This document shows positions 1-12,660 of a DNA stretch of 64,000 bases, piece after piece. Positions within the stretch are counted from its first letter, which is position 1. Every line of letters starts with the position of its first letter. Below the pieces are notes generated by a model. That model saw only the letters and a list, made by a program, of their open reading frames with translations, did not search any database and was not told where the DNA came from. Origin of the DNA: Sympetrum striolatum (taxonomy: Eukaryota > Arthropoda > Insecta > Odonata > Libellulidae); contig OX388350.1 of assembly GCA_947579665.1 (NCBI GenBank), positions 31,963,393 to 32,027,392 on the forward strand, in the 5' to 3' direction. The position numbers and the translations under genes are program-made.

Positions 1-229
1 GGTGCATCGCAAGAGCTAAATACCGATAATACAGATCGGTTTTTAAAAAGAAGTTCATTCCGGCCGTACGCTAGAATTTCGAGGTACAAAAACAGTGGAA
101 TCAGTCGCCCAGTCTATACATACAACTACACACTCTTATACGATTCAACTAACAAAATCGGTAGAGGGTAAACTTCTCTCCCCTCTTCTTATCTGTTTAC
201 AGGAGAATGACGGTTTATTCCCAAAAATA

Positions 230-714
230 TAAGCATCTTTAAAGTTTTAAATGTCTATGTAATGGCGTCGACATCTGGCCTGTTAACAAAAAATATTTTA
301 ATGCGGGATTATTTAAATGTGTTCTTTCCCGTGCATGAAAGACAGGTGTATTCTTTTAGTGGATTCCCGGGGATCCTACAATGATCGGGAATTCATAGAA
401 AAAGTGAAACAGCAAAATAAGTTTCTGGACATTAAATTGATTCATCCAAAGACCACGGGACTTAATCAGCCACTGGATGTGTATTATTTAGAATGTGGAA
501 AGACTTCGTGTGGAAGGTTTCTGATCGAGTGCTGTTAGATCAACTGGACATTTCTCTTTTTCAGAGGGTTAGTATCCTAAAATTGCAATCCCTTACGCAT
601 TTTCAATTCCAGGCCCCAGATTTAAAAATTTTATTAAGTGCACGTGGTTCAAAGCAGGATATATAGAGCAGCACCCCGACTCTCTTCTCACTCCGGTGCA
701 GCATTGATTTAATG
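230..714 (+). mobile_element. Decayed pogo/Tigger-type DDE transposase, C-terminal half
   Basis: Frames broken by shifts and stops together read as the catalytic-core end of a pogo/Tigger (DDE_1) transposase. Around 250-340 one frame gives a stretch ending in RDYLNVFF. After a shift near 345, the frame at 317-538 gives KDRCILLVDSRGSYND, with the second catalytic Asp in the LLVDS context, then a TTGLNQPLDVYY-like segment carrying the usual QPLDV motif and third acidic residue. Past the stop at 536, other frames give KLQSLTHFQF and then WFKAGYIEQHP and LLTPVQH. These follow the order seen in pogo-family proteins. The N-terminal DNA-binding part is absent or lies off the window edge. At least two frameshifts and one stop make it non-functional. 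The family call rests on motif recognition; the subfamily is not assigned. Confidence 0.75.
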
Positions 715-2462
715 AAAATATTTATGAAAGTCGATGCGAAAATGTACAAGACGAAACTGTATGTGGGAATACAACCTTCATAAAGTGAATGCTCACTGTG
801 AACTTAATCCGTGTTTCAAAGATTAAAACAAAAATTCTCTTTTGTGTTTAAAAATACGAAGTAAATACAAATCAAATTTTAATCCATGTAATCGAAATTT
901 ATTTCATTCTTTACAAATTGTAGAATGAAAACCGCCGAAAACCATTCGTATTTCCGACCGCGCTTCGTTATCGCGGCGACTGCATCGGCACTCCCGCCCG
1001 GTATCCGCGTCTAGGAGTACGGCGTCTTGGCGAGGGGCCCGGGTGGTCAGTTTGCAATTTTTGACCTCGAATATCTCGGCTCCTAGGTCACGAGGGAACG
1101 AATGATATCACAGATTTTATTTTTTCACCATCAGCTCTGAATCTACCGAGTTTGAATGAAATCGGTGAGTAACACTCCGTTAATGTTCCTTGTGAGTTAT
1201 CGCGATGCGCTTAAAGGAGAAGTTTCTACGTGCAACATCTTTAGGTACTATTTGAGAATCCACTCACTTCATAAATGGATTAAAGTAATTATAATAAATA
1301 ATTATTAGAGGATTTTCCAGAGACTGAATATTAAATGGTAATTATACTTCCAGAATATAAGATATAGCTAATTAAATATTGTATAGCGTAACCTGGTGGA
1401 ATTTCATATTAAAAACTTCAATGGCAAAGTCAAAAGAAATAATTCCACAAATAGAATGTTGTAAATTCCTATCTGTTTGTGGAATTGGTAAATGTTATTT
1501 CTTTTGACTTTGTCATTAAAGTTTTTTTATGATAACAGCTTATTAGGAGCAAGGAGTGAAGTATCATACCGATAAAGCAAAATTATATTATGTGTTTGAA
1601 TGCTGGTTATGAGATGGATGGTTGTGTTGAATGTGTAAGAACGATATTAAAAGACCGTCTAAATATTTCAAATTCCAATAAATTTAGACATTCAAGAATT
1701 TAAAATTCGCTTCTAGTAAACGCGAGGTATTTTTCATTATTAAATGCTACGATTTCGATTTGAAATTTGGGAAGTCATGATCTTTTGAGGCGGCTGAAAT
1801 TTATTCTATATTTATTTGCATTTATCGAATCCTACTTGGCTTTAATAACATCCAACAGCGAATTTTCGCTCTGTATTAGCTCGCGCAAAATCGAAAAGTT
1901 CGGAATCCTTACAAATTTAGCGAGCGTCCTTAAAAATTCTCCCTCCACACCTTCGACACTCCAGATTTCACGGAAACTGGGATAAACTCGGAGTCACGTG
2001 CACTTTCACGAATAAAGCAGACATAACCTTTCAGTTATCCGCTGTTGCCGAAGCTGTTGCGTGTCTTCTGCAGCCACTCCTCTTTTTTTGGAAACATCAG
2101 AATTTCTCTTCGAGGTCAAAGCAGTTATAACTGTGGAAAGTTTTCGTTTTCGTAGGATTAATTCTGTTGGCATTTAATTCGGCGTCTCGCAGATGGTTTG
2201 CTAGGAGGAACTCCTCGAACAAACCCGGATGGATTAGCTTGCCTAAATATTGCTATGGAGGTCAACGAAAACCCCTTTCTCCCGGTGGTAATCTGAAATT
2301 TTTTCGGCTATCATCCATTACGGTATCGGTTATGTAACATCTCTTGAGACTTCTCGGAAAATATACGGGAAGTAAGAGCGGGATGACAATAAGAAAGGTA
2401 TCGCCGAAATGTGGGAAAAAGATACGTCATCTCTTCCACTGCGAGGCGTGTAGATATTTCAT
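715..2462. other. Gene-free stretch with CpG-rich patch and one inverted repeat
   Basis: No supportable gene. Positions about 930-1080 are visibly GC- and CpG-rich against AT-rich surroundings. An inverted repeat at 1411-1527 is listed separately. The short frame at 1767-1985 shows no recognisable motif and is treated as chance. Confidence 0.4.
1411..1527. repeat. Inverted repeat (MITE-like hairpin), arms about 43-58 bp
   Basis: The left arm (1411-1453) and the reverse complement of the right arm (1470-1527) share GGCAAAGTCAAAAGAAATAA (with ACAAAGTC in the right arm), followed by TTCCACAAA. The right arm carries about 10 extra bases in the middle. The intervening loop is short. No coding content or target-site duplication was identified. 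Confidence 0.7.
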
Positions 2463-2542
2463 GCATTAGATAGGCATATCGAGTATTAGATATGCATTTT
2501 GTGTATTAGATAAATATTTCGTGTATTAAATATATATTTATT
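2463..2542. repeat. Tandem repeat, 20-bp unit x 4
   Basis: Four successive 20-base units, each starting G(T/C)ATTA(G/A)A followed by an AT-rich remainder and ending GA, GT, GT or TT. The units diverge mainly in the middle. The period is exactly 20 across all four copies. Confidence 0.85.
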
Positions 2543-3698
2543 GCTATAGTTAGTGTTGTCGAAGTGATTCTACACTGCAAGCAATTTACGATATTTTGTA
2601 TTTTTAAATGATTTCCAGAATTAGAGACACCGCTCGAACTGAAAGAGGGAGAAATTGAAAGAACTGACCATCTGTTACGTCAAGGGTCTCCCATCATTGC
2701 ATATTTCTTATAATTAAGGTAGAAATAACTAAGTTATAATTTCACAAATAAGTTAATCTACAAGAAATAGCTAAGTTAAAACTTGTCGACTTAGCTCTTT
2801 TGTGCAAAGTTAAAGTTTCTCTCCGTCATCTGAACTTCTTAGAAAATTGGAATTTTAAATTTTAACTAACAGTTAGTTATTTATACCGATATCATAATAA
2901 TACATTTTCACCAAGTGACGGCCATTTCTATTACATATTACCTTATGAATTCTCCCTTTCAGCGACAAAGATATTTATTTCGTAAACACCTTTGAATAGC
3001 GGATAAGGTAGCGTAAGTTTGCTCGAAAAGTTAACAAACATCGCTAGACCCTGAGGAGAATCCCTTGGGTGATTCGCACAGTATTGCTTTTTGACTAATA
3101 AGAAACACTTTCTGAACCTATGAAAGTTGAAATGTTGATTCATAGTAAGCGGTTCTTTCTTTGTGGAAAAGCTTGCAGCCCTTTTCAGGCCGGATTAAGA
3201 GAACGGGTCGAACGGGAATATAGACAATTTCCTCTGAGCTCTTTCAAGGATAAGGAGAGGTTTGCGGAATATTTCGTTGCATAATAGAGACTTGTTCTAT
3301 CCTTGGAATGCACTAAAATCGATATAATCCACCTACTAAACCAAGTTCATCGTCAACACGATGCCTTTCAGTTGATCGCATTTATCAAATATATTACGAC
3401 ATCCACATATCATGACAGAAGGGTGATATTAGATGAAAGATTTAATGAAAGATTTATGGGATTATATGCAGCAATTTAGAAGTATTTACGATTAATAGAA
3501 ACTCTCATACATGCGATTATGGCGTAATTATATTTAATGGCCGATTTCTTATAGATTTTCTTACGTGCGATCATTTTTTTTCTGATCCTTACAACATCAA
3601 AAATTCTAATGCTTCATGTTATAAGATTACATTCATTTTCAGTAACTCAAATTCATTTAATTCATTAAATAATTCAAGTAATTCATAGAGAAAGAAAA

Positions 3699-3873
3699 AC
3701 TCAGTTTGTAGAGTCAAAAAACTAATTGTTAATTAAAACGATCTTGGTTTCGTAATAGCGGAACATCTTCAGGTGAAATGAAATTAAATGAATTTTCACC
3801 TGAAGATGTTATGCTGTAATGAAACCTAGGTCGTTCTTATTAAAAATTGTTTTTTTTGTGGAGTTTACTAAGT
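3699..3873. mobile_element. Fold-back MITE with arms of about 75 bp
   Basis: Left arm 3699-3777 and right arm 3795-3873 are imperfect reverse complements around a 17-base centre. The inner 17 bases are perfect (AACATCTTCAGGTGAAA against TTTCACCTGAAGATGTT). The outer parts match with scattered changes, for example GATCTTGGTTTCGTAAT against GACCTAGGTTTCATTAC. There is no coding capacity. A fold-back DNA transposon derivative is the likely origin; no superfamily assigned. Confidence 0.75.
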
Positions 3874-6800
3874 GAGATTTTTTTCTCTGTGATTATTAAG
3901 GAGTTCCACTTAGTCACATCTCAATATTTCATGTTTATCAGTCTCTGATATGTTTTACTCCGTGCATTAACGAGTGATTTTGAAATGAAAAAGGGGTGGC
4001 GAAGTCAAATCATGAAGAAGAAAGAAGTAGTTTTTCAATAGACAAATCCACATAGGGTACAAAGCGATTAAGATGCCACAAAGCCCGCCGAGTGAAAAAG
4101 TATCGAAGAGGAAAAATTGTGAATCCAAGAAAAATGAGGAAGAGCAGTTGCAGGCTAATGCAGAGTTTCTCTCAGAAGTTCATACTTGAAACCTCTTTGC
4201 CTCTTCCCTTAGCGAGTACGTAATTTTCAGCTGATTGCAGTTTCTCCGTGTTATTATCCCGATGCTTATTACACTTATCTCGTGGGATGTTTTCTCCTTA
4301 AGCTACTTTTTACTCCAACGATTTGCAGCGTCGTCTTCTCCTACGTACCGCAACACTTTGACGCCGAGAATGGAATGTTGCTGATTGCGCACGCGAATCT
4401 TAGAGCGGTATTTTCTGGAATGAGTTTTAATGACCTCCTTTCATAGCTGGGAGTTTTGAAACTTTTCCTGCTGAATTGTTAGTAATTTGCCTGTTTTCCT
4501 CTATTCTAAGACGCTTTTCGGAATTCTTTAGTGAGTACGCTTAACGATTGCAGATGCTCCAACTGCGAGGTAATTTAAAAAACGCTCATCATTAGCAAAA
4601 TTTGAATAACACGCTAATATGTTTGTGCCAAAGTAAAGTTTTCATTTCCTTCACTTTCGATCTTACGACGTGTACAGAGGTCGTTTACTTAGATTTCCGA
4701 AATAAATTTTTTAGTTATTCTTAGATGAATCATGGATTTGCATTCTCTGTAATTACTAAGGTTAGAAAGTGAATGAAAAAAGACTTGATTCAGGAGAGCT
4801 AGGTACTCATCAAGATTTAAATAAATCTTCTACTTCTTCCTGATTCTTGAATGGATTCTTATAGCCGCAGATGCCTTTAACTATTAGAATGATCGATCCC
4901 AGACACAGAGGAAAGCAGAATTTTGAGGTTGGGTTTTGAACCCGTGATATTACAAACGGTAAGTTGGAAGGCGATGGGATACTTGAGGGTTAACTTATAT
5001 TTTTTCGAGAATTTTCATTCTCCCTTATCTATTCTCACTCACATTTTTTCTTACTCTTTCTGCAATACTTCCAAATAATGAAGACAGCCCCTAAAATCAA
5101 TCGTAGCTCGCGCCCTAGATACAAGTATTACTTATCGCTTAGAAAATTAATTCCTGGTAGTTTTCGTGCTTTATTAAAATGGGAATTGAATTCTTGAAAG
5201 TCATCACCCGGAATTCATTAAAAAATTAAATTATTCTTACAGACTCGGGGAATTAATTAGTTTGGACGGGTTCAATAAAGAAGTGAGTTAGAATTATTTT
5301 TTCAGAGTTTTTCCGAATTATTTGCGAATCTCAACGTTCCGTTTCATCATTTATATTTTTTTATTTTATAAATACAAACAATGACATAACGGAACGCCCT
5401 TCTGAAGCTTAATATATTCACTGTCATTTATTACTTCCGTTGTCTACTCGAGCATTTAATATCAAGCTTCCCTTTACTTTCCTTTAAGGCAATATTTACT
5501 ATCTGAGCAATACCATCACCAACAGAAATTAATACATTTACGTTACGTTAATAACAGTTTTGCATAACGCATTAAAATAAATTGTAGAATTTATTGATTT
5601 GGCCAATTTTTAGCTGCCCAAATAAATAAAATCGTAATGATATATTCTATCCCTTTTCTATATTTAATTATTCTTATCCCGACCAAGTTATCGGGTGTTT
5701 TAAAATAAAATCGTGGATAAATGTTGACATTCATACAGAACCTCTCTAAGTCTCCGGAATACCTTCAGGTAGTTATTCGAACGATTTTGATGGTTCATTG
5801 GCTTCTCATAATTTTCCTTCCACGAAGTTTCTAAAAATATAAAACTCCAGCCCTAATCTTTCCAGGAAAAGGCTAAAACCGGAATCCAAGGGGAATTTAT
5901 CTGCTTATCGAAGGAATGCTCTTTTCGCTTACCTAATCCGTTTTGAGGTTAAAATCGAGGTCTTAAAATAGGTCGCAAGTCGCTTTAACGGTATCCCCCG
6001 ATGCATGAGCGTCGTTTTTCCTTTACGCGGAAGACAACAGCCCATAGACGCCCACGCGTGAAAACCATTCCATGGGAAAGAGAATACTGCCTAAAAGGAA
6101 ACGTCACGAGATTCCCGGACTCTTTCCAACGGGTCCCATCGCGGAGGGGAAGCCGACTGGGCAGATCGGGACCTACCTCAACCAGAGAGAGGGGAAAAGA
6201 TCTCCCCGACTTCTCCTCGGAAAATTCGAGCATCTTTCCGTTATCCGTTTGCCCTTAATTCGCCTACGTGGGGATGCGTCAGGAGGGAAAAATTTCTGTA
6301 TTATCCTAGATTTCTGGTCGTGGTCGGAATGCACAAAATGGTCGCCATGCAACGCGATGTGTGCTTGCTTTGTTTCAACGTCCATAGTCGGTCCTATGGT
6401 TCATTAGCGTAGAGCGATGAATCCTAGTAATTTAGCGATGCTTTCTTATTTCAGAGAGGATTCCTAGAAGCGCAATTTTACTGTTGTGAGATAGTGTGAT
6501 GGATTTTTTCTTATCACTTCGATACAGTAGAGTAGATTAGAATAGAGTACTTCAATCATCTTTTCATAATTTGACAGTGCCTAGCGGTCATTCATACTAT
6601 TTTTGGGATAGCGTTTAGCTTGTTATTGTTGATCATTCTGGAAAATAACTCCCTGACCGATAAACAAAAACAGCTATATTTTTGATGTCTTTATTTATTT
6701 TGATGTAATGTATCGATATTTTCCCAACGGCTGTTTTTATTATTATATTGCTGCTGACAAACCAAAAGGTCAAGTTGCAATTTTTTTGAGTAAATTAAGG

Positions 6801-8404
6801 TTAATAAAAATAAGTTCAATGGCGAAAATGTTTTTGACTAATTTAATATATGAAATATAAACGTATGAATCACCGTGCTGTAAGATCTGCATGCTTATTT
6901 ACTTTCATGTTCATAAAAATGTGATTGAAACCTTGACAATCATCTAAACATTCCTAAGTAGAATTTCTGTAGGATATTGCAGTAAGAAATTTCAAATCCG
7001 CTATAATTGACTTTCAGCAAGATCTTAGTATGCATATTTGGTTTATTTATTCTCAGTTTATTTACAATGTTTTTCTTTTCTTTGCAGGTAAGTCAAACTA
7101 AGACATCTTCTTCGATCCACAAATGAGTGTCTTCAGGATTCACAAAGATAAGATGATATTTAATTTAAGGTATGCTGATGATTATTTTGAATGGGGATAT
7201 TATGTATAAGCATCATCCATAACTAATAATGTTTACCGACACACTTGAAACATGTTTTGTAGTTAAAGCCGCAGAACCTTTACACCTTGCTAACAGATAA
7301 AAGGCGAATTAGATTTTAATTTTGGTATTTATTCATTCATAGAAAATGAAATAAATTTAGTTGCTAAAGAAGATGTTTTAATTTCCAACTTTATAGCCTG
7401 CTTAAGGGTTTATTGAAAAATCTTATTGAATGAAATTTCTACAGTCATTCTTAACCTATCACGTGTTATACGTTAAAAATTGCAGAGAAGCTAGTACTAA
7501 ACTTTTACGTAAACTGGAGCATATTTACAACAACTTTCCACCACCATACACCCATATCACCATCGTTATATCACATATACACATCACCATTATTTTTCCT
7601 GTGAATACAGAGGAAGCTATTAAATTTACTGAATCCTCAATATTTCCTTTCTTAAGTGCCCCATTGAATACAGATACAGAACAACCTGTTTGGGACTTCT
7701 TATTTCATTTATCTCGCCAAACTTTTTCCCCACCCAAGGCCAGATATATTTTCGCAATTCAAATACGTCACATCTAAAGATAAATATTTAAACGGTGGCA
7801 CGGCGAGCAAACAAATAACAATAAAAGAGCGTGCGTAAGCCGCTCCGTGTTTGCACGCGTTCATTGATAACTTCTTGCTCGTACTTGGGCCGGTGAATCG
7901 CTAAAGGCATTACCGCGTCCCCTATTGAGATTCAGCATAATGGATGTCTCTGCACGGTCGACTTGCCGGCTACTTCCTAGAGTCGATGGCCGTGCACCCT
8001 TTCCTCCGAGGTCGACAGCTGACAACCCGCTATCCTTCTTCCGTCGCATCAACAATTAATCTCTTTTTTTCAGCAATGACTCGCACTAGACCGGTTAGAG
8101 CCCTAAACGGCAAATTACCCCTGTTGATGCAGCGTGGAGTGACAGTGCACCTTGCATTCTTGCGGATCATAATCCATTCAAAGGCTTCTCAACGTGGTGT
8201 GGGAATCTTTAGACGAAGGAAAATTTTAACTAAGGATTAATGTGCTGAATAAATTCAGAAACAGTTACGAAAATTATGCGTGCTGCCTGTCACCTTATAT
8301 GTACATCTCTGGACCCAGGATCTGATGAAGAGAAATGGATACTAGGACAAGAACAATACGCGATAACAAAGTAAAGAAGTAGTTTAAATGCCTGGTTTTT
8401 ACAC
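3874..8404. other. Gene-free stretch with a CpG-rich patch and a possible SINE scrap
   Basis: No gene supported. About 5985-6260 is GC- and CpG-rich, with overlapping open frames on both strands that resemble no family I recognise. An imperfect inverted repeat around CGTTCCGTT lies at about 5333-5395. Near 4915-4965 the minus strand contains GGGTTCAAAACCC, a weak RNA polymerase III B-box-like motif. The 115-aa frame at 7430-7777 is low in complexity and motif-free. Confidence 0.4.
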
Positions 8405-8407
8405 TAC

Positions 8408-8456
8408 TTATCACACGCTGTATGGGGGGTCGTAGGGTATCAATGTAGATATAGAT
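8408..8456 (+). repeat. Interspersed repeat fragment, copy A
   Basis: A short stretch with CACACGCTGTATGGG, GGTCGTAGGGTATCAATG and TAGATATAGATG. It matches the copies near 16,590 and 23,355 in order and content (CTGCCATA..., GGCGGCTnGCAGGG, then a TA/GTA-rich run). This copy lacks the CCATAtGCC part of the small palindrome. Confidence 0.5.
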
Positions 8457-11400
8457 GCTGCGAGAAAAAATACGAAAATGTATGCTAATGGTTTCAAAAA
8501 TTCACTTTTCGACGAAAGATCCGTGATATTAATCATTTAGAGATAAACTTTCGTTGAATACACCTCCTTACGCCGAAATGCGAATCGCTTATTTATCTAC
8601 ATTACGTATATGTATATTTATGAACCTGGATTCTAAAAGCAACTACCTTAATTTTCCTGGCAAATGAACTCTACATAATTTTCTTTATTAAATATCCTCT
8701 CTCCGACTTTATTTAACATCCACTTAAGGTCAGAATAATTTTCCTTCCGAAAACATATTTAAATAATATTTCTATTAATCTAACTGAGTTGAGCAATTCT
8801 TGGTGAAACTTGTACTTTTTTATTGGAATTTTCTATTGATATTAATAATTATAGCATTTAGCAAAACATTTAAAAATTCCTGTTCATTAAGACCATTATG
8901 TTTGATGGTAAATCGAAAATAGCGATTGTTTTAATGATCGAATGATATGATTACGCTGTACTTTACAGCAAAAAATACGTGTGTTCAAAAACGATTCGGA
9001 TGATGAACAGAACAGAGTGAGTGACCTAGTAATCAGAAAAAAATTGAAAATCTTTGGGGCTGAAATGTAATGACTGCTGAAATTTTTACAAAGGCGACCT
9101 AGTATTTTGTATGACAATGAGAACTGTTCCACCGAACAAAAATGAGGTTAGCACGAATGAGGATTCGTGACGGATTAGAGCCATCTTGTCATTTAGAGAT
9201 ACAGACGCAATCAGTATATCTGAATAAATTTTCTGCCATTAAGATGGTGAAAAGGTGTTTTCACCCGGGTAGGGAATTCCATTCTTCGTCAGTCTTGTTT
9301 CGTTCGCAGAAAGTTTTTCCAAGACCCCAGCTTTGGATTTAGTATCCGTCCATATTTCATTTCATATTATTTACTTTGGTTCATTCTGCATTTTCGCGGC
9401 TTTATAGTGAGGAATTTTATTTTAAATTTGCCCTTACGACTGATATTTCCTAGCGTCAGTTACTTTCAATGAAAACATTGCAATTAAACTGTCCAATGCT
9501 TCACAAAAAATATAGATTTTGTTCGAATGAACATATTCAATCAAATATGGGTCACTTTAAGTGACAGCATTTATTTCCGCGCTTCTTACATAACACCGTT
9601 ATGTACTGCTGAAAGCGAATTCACTTTGTATGCACTGGTTACTCTTGAGGCTAATACGCAGTGCAGGTTGTGAACCTCCTGACCTTGAAGTTCCTATCCT
9701 ATCTCGACCATGAGCCATTTGGAAGACTTGCATTTTCTTCGCACGCCCCCTATCGCTTTCTTAAGGCCTGATCGCCATCAATAGTAATTGGTCGTATATT
9801 GAAGGAGAGTTAATGGGATACTATGGACAGTTACTCTGATTACCGATGTATCGATTTATTGAGGACGCTTTATGTACGATTAATCACCGATGCACAACCG
9901 TATTGAGGACACATCACGTATTATTAAAACATCGACCTGAACTAGACAGTAGAAATATTTTAGAATTGGAATGCCTTTGTAACAAAAGTGAGCAACTAAA
10001 CTTACAAGTACTTAATAATCTAAATGCAGATTGAAGCCATTCCAATTTTATTCTAATTGAATATAAATAATACACTTTAGTTATAAATATATAAAAATGT
10101 ATACGCATTCAAGATTCTCTGATCAGATTGTTGTGGAACCGCATACACTATATATAATAGGTTATTTATGAAATCTTAAATAAAAGTTTTAATTTTTAAG
10201 TTTTAAATCTATTTCTATGATTTTAGAACCTATGTTATGTTATATATATTGTATTTTCGTTAAAAATGCCATTTTCGAACTGTTGCTGCACAATTTTGTT
10301 TTGGGACATTTTCTCCAATACATTTCAATTCCTGAGTCATTTAGCACTAACACACATATTTATTACTTCGAACCAGAAGGACATTTAAGATTTATGATTA
10401 TGATTACGTCGGAAAATTGGCAAAAGATTTGGCAGAATACATTTCATGATTTTTAAATTACCGCTTTAAGAAAATCATTCTATTCAATTGCAGTAAGATA
10501 TGAGGGTTTCGTAAAAAGTCCATCGCGTGAGGGTGAAAAAGCTCCTAGAAGCACCTGCTGCACGAATCACGTGCAGGCGACCGTTCGCGGAAATGAAGAA
10601 GCGAGAGGGAGACAACAATGGTCGGGACTCTTACACAACCAAGAGTACGCGAAGGGAATGATAGAGAAGAGATAAGACACGATTTCCCCGATGTTGTTCC
10701 ACTCGAGCTGAAAAAGGAAAGGTTTCTCGTGATATTTACTCCTTTTCATACGATCCCAATTTTAAAATTGGCAGCTTCGACCGGTGAGAAGATTGAGTAT
10801 AAAGGCCATCGTTTTGATAGACATTCGTCACGCGTAGCATAGTTTATCGAGAGATAAAACTCGCAATTTATCCTTTAGTAGGCAATGATAAATAGGCGAC
10901 CTTAAAAAATAAAAAGTTACGAGTTTAACTTTAATGATAAGAATAGAAAGTGTGTGTTAATGTATCCAGTTACAACACTAACGAAATTCTTTTCCTGACA
11001 ATTCAAGTTCTTGAATTTTACATACATTAATAATATTAGTTCTATGAATTTTCGACCACTTTCACTTATAGTAATTTATGAAAAAATAGCTGATAATAGT
11101 TATTTTTATTTAATGATAAAAATGAAAGTTTCATAGCCCTCGCTCTATGAATTTTAAAAGGCATCAGGCGTTGAAATCTCCGGAGTACCCCGCCATTCTG
11201 CCATGTCTAGCAAAAAAAAGCCGACCTATGGCTTCATCGAGAAAACTATTCCTAAAGGATGGTTTTAGACTAGAAATAGAAATCGACTTCTTACTTGAAA
11301 TCAATTCTATTTTCCGGGAAATATTAATGCAATGAATTAACTCAACTGCTTCTATATTGTTACTTGTATTTGGCGGGCATCGTTTGGACGATGTGCCCTC

Positions 11401-11598
11401 GGCAGCAACAGGTTATTCGGCCAGAACTTTTTTCCTTGCGATTTCAGTAAGTGAAACCGAAAACAAGATTAAAACGTGGCGAAAAAGGAATCCAAGAAGG
11501 AATTTATCGCTTATCCGTGCTTCGTTCTCGCTTTCCAAACAGCGACTCGGCTTCGTATCTCACCTTAGCAACGCGAATGCTGCTGTATTTACTGACAT
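8457..11598. other. Gene-free AT-rich stretch
   Basis: Nothing I can name as a gene. A weak two-copy, about 46-bp tandem similarity occurs at about 9841-9935 (ACCGATG... with a shared TATTGAGGACnC). A small hairpin around GCACGAATCACGTGC lies near 10,560, inside a CpG-rich patch of about 10,500-10,850. Confidence 0.35.
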
Positions 11599-11599
11599 A

Positions 11600-11639
11600 A
11601 AAGGGACAAAATGCGAAGTTTATCGCATTTTGTCCCTTT
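11600..11639. repeat. Perfect 17-bp hairpin with 6-nt loop
   Basis: Arms 11600-11616 (AAAGGGACAAAATGCGA) and 11623-11639 are exact reverse complements around the 6-base loop AGTTTA. It is far too short for a microRNA precursor and has no T tract that would suggest a polymerase III terminator. It is either a recent short inversion-duplication or part of an unrecognised element. Confidence 0.9.
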
Positions 11640-12436
11640 CGCATCCTCGCAAGGTATCGCAAAAATTACTATCTTTATAAGAACCACTATAACATATAAT
11701 AAGAGAAAAGTGTCAGATTTCCACATTACAGTGAAAATATTTTAACTGACATTTAGCAATCAGATGTTTAACTTTATTGCCCCGAGCTCAATTCAAAAGT
11801 ATTTTCTTCATACTGCTGTCAAGAACCATACATTATTAATTTGTTTACGCACATCGCAGAGGGTACCAAGAGAGACTACATTCTTCAACTGCCGGTTTGG
11901 TTTCTTGTCATGCCAAGGAATTAACAAGTAACATAGCTGCAGAATCATTTTCTACACGTCTCGGAAAGTTACCATAATAACGAATCTGATGTATTCGAGG
12001 TTTAGCAAAAAATGTTGGACTTTGAACGTACAAAGGCATGAGACATTAACTTTTCTTCACCGAGTGATTCTCTTCAGTGATTGGCAGGACAATGGTGAAA
12101 CGGTTTACATTGTCATTATATCGCAGTTTTTCGTTACTTTATTTCTATTGAATTTTTTTTGTAGCTCCTTGATGGGAGAACAATGCAGAGAAAACAATTA
12201 CGATTCTTTCTGCTATCTTAAATACAAACACAGTTCAATAAATTGCACTTAATTTCTTCTTCAATTCCAATGAGAAAACAAAACGCATTCTATTTGCTTA
12301 CGCAACTACTTTGAAATGCATTAATTCAATTTTCTACTGCTACTCGATTCGCACAAAATCTTTAATTGGAGATATTCGCGACTGCACAACATAGGAACCA
12401 AATCAGGAAATAAGAAAGATAATCGGATGAAATCAA

Positions 12437-12660
12437 CTAATTTCTTGTAGGTAGAGGTGTATTCAGGCTATCGGACACCCGAAGCGCAAAGATCGGATCA
12501 AGATCCCCATTAGCAGTCATCACAGCGTAAAATTCCCGTTTTGTTATCACATAATTGGCAGTAAATTCCATGGAATATTCATTGAAAACCGGAATAGTTG
12601 AACTTGTATCTTTGTAAAGATTCAAAGAGGTTTCCAAACGTTCATCGTTTTCCTAAAATC
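12437..12660 (-). other. Exon-like open frame, unidentified
   Basis: On the minus strand an open frame begins right after TGATTTTAG (splice-acceptor-like, near 12,660) and runs to a TAG at 12,437. The peptide contains ENDERLETSLNLYKD and later TANYVITKREFYAVM. Composition is balanced rather than low-complexity, which is why it stands out. No family is recognised, no poly(A) signal is seen just downstream, and the polypyrimidine tract is poor. It may be a host exon, a transposon piece or chance. Confidence 0.2.

Noticed and set aside
7430..7777. 115-aa plus-strand frame as a gene
   Set aside because: Contains a low-complexity CACCAT/CATATCAC-rich stretch; no motif and no signals around it.
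11989..12252. Cys-containing C-terminal segment (EQCRENNYDSFCYLKY) as a small secreted peptide
   Set aside because: The hydrophobic stretch sits mid-frame and is T-run derived, and only four Cys follow; not enough to support a gene.
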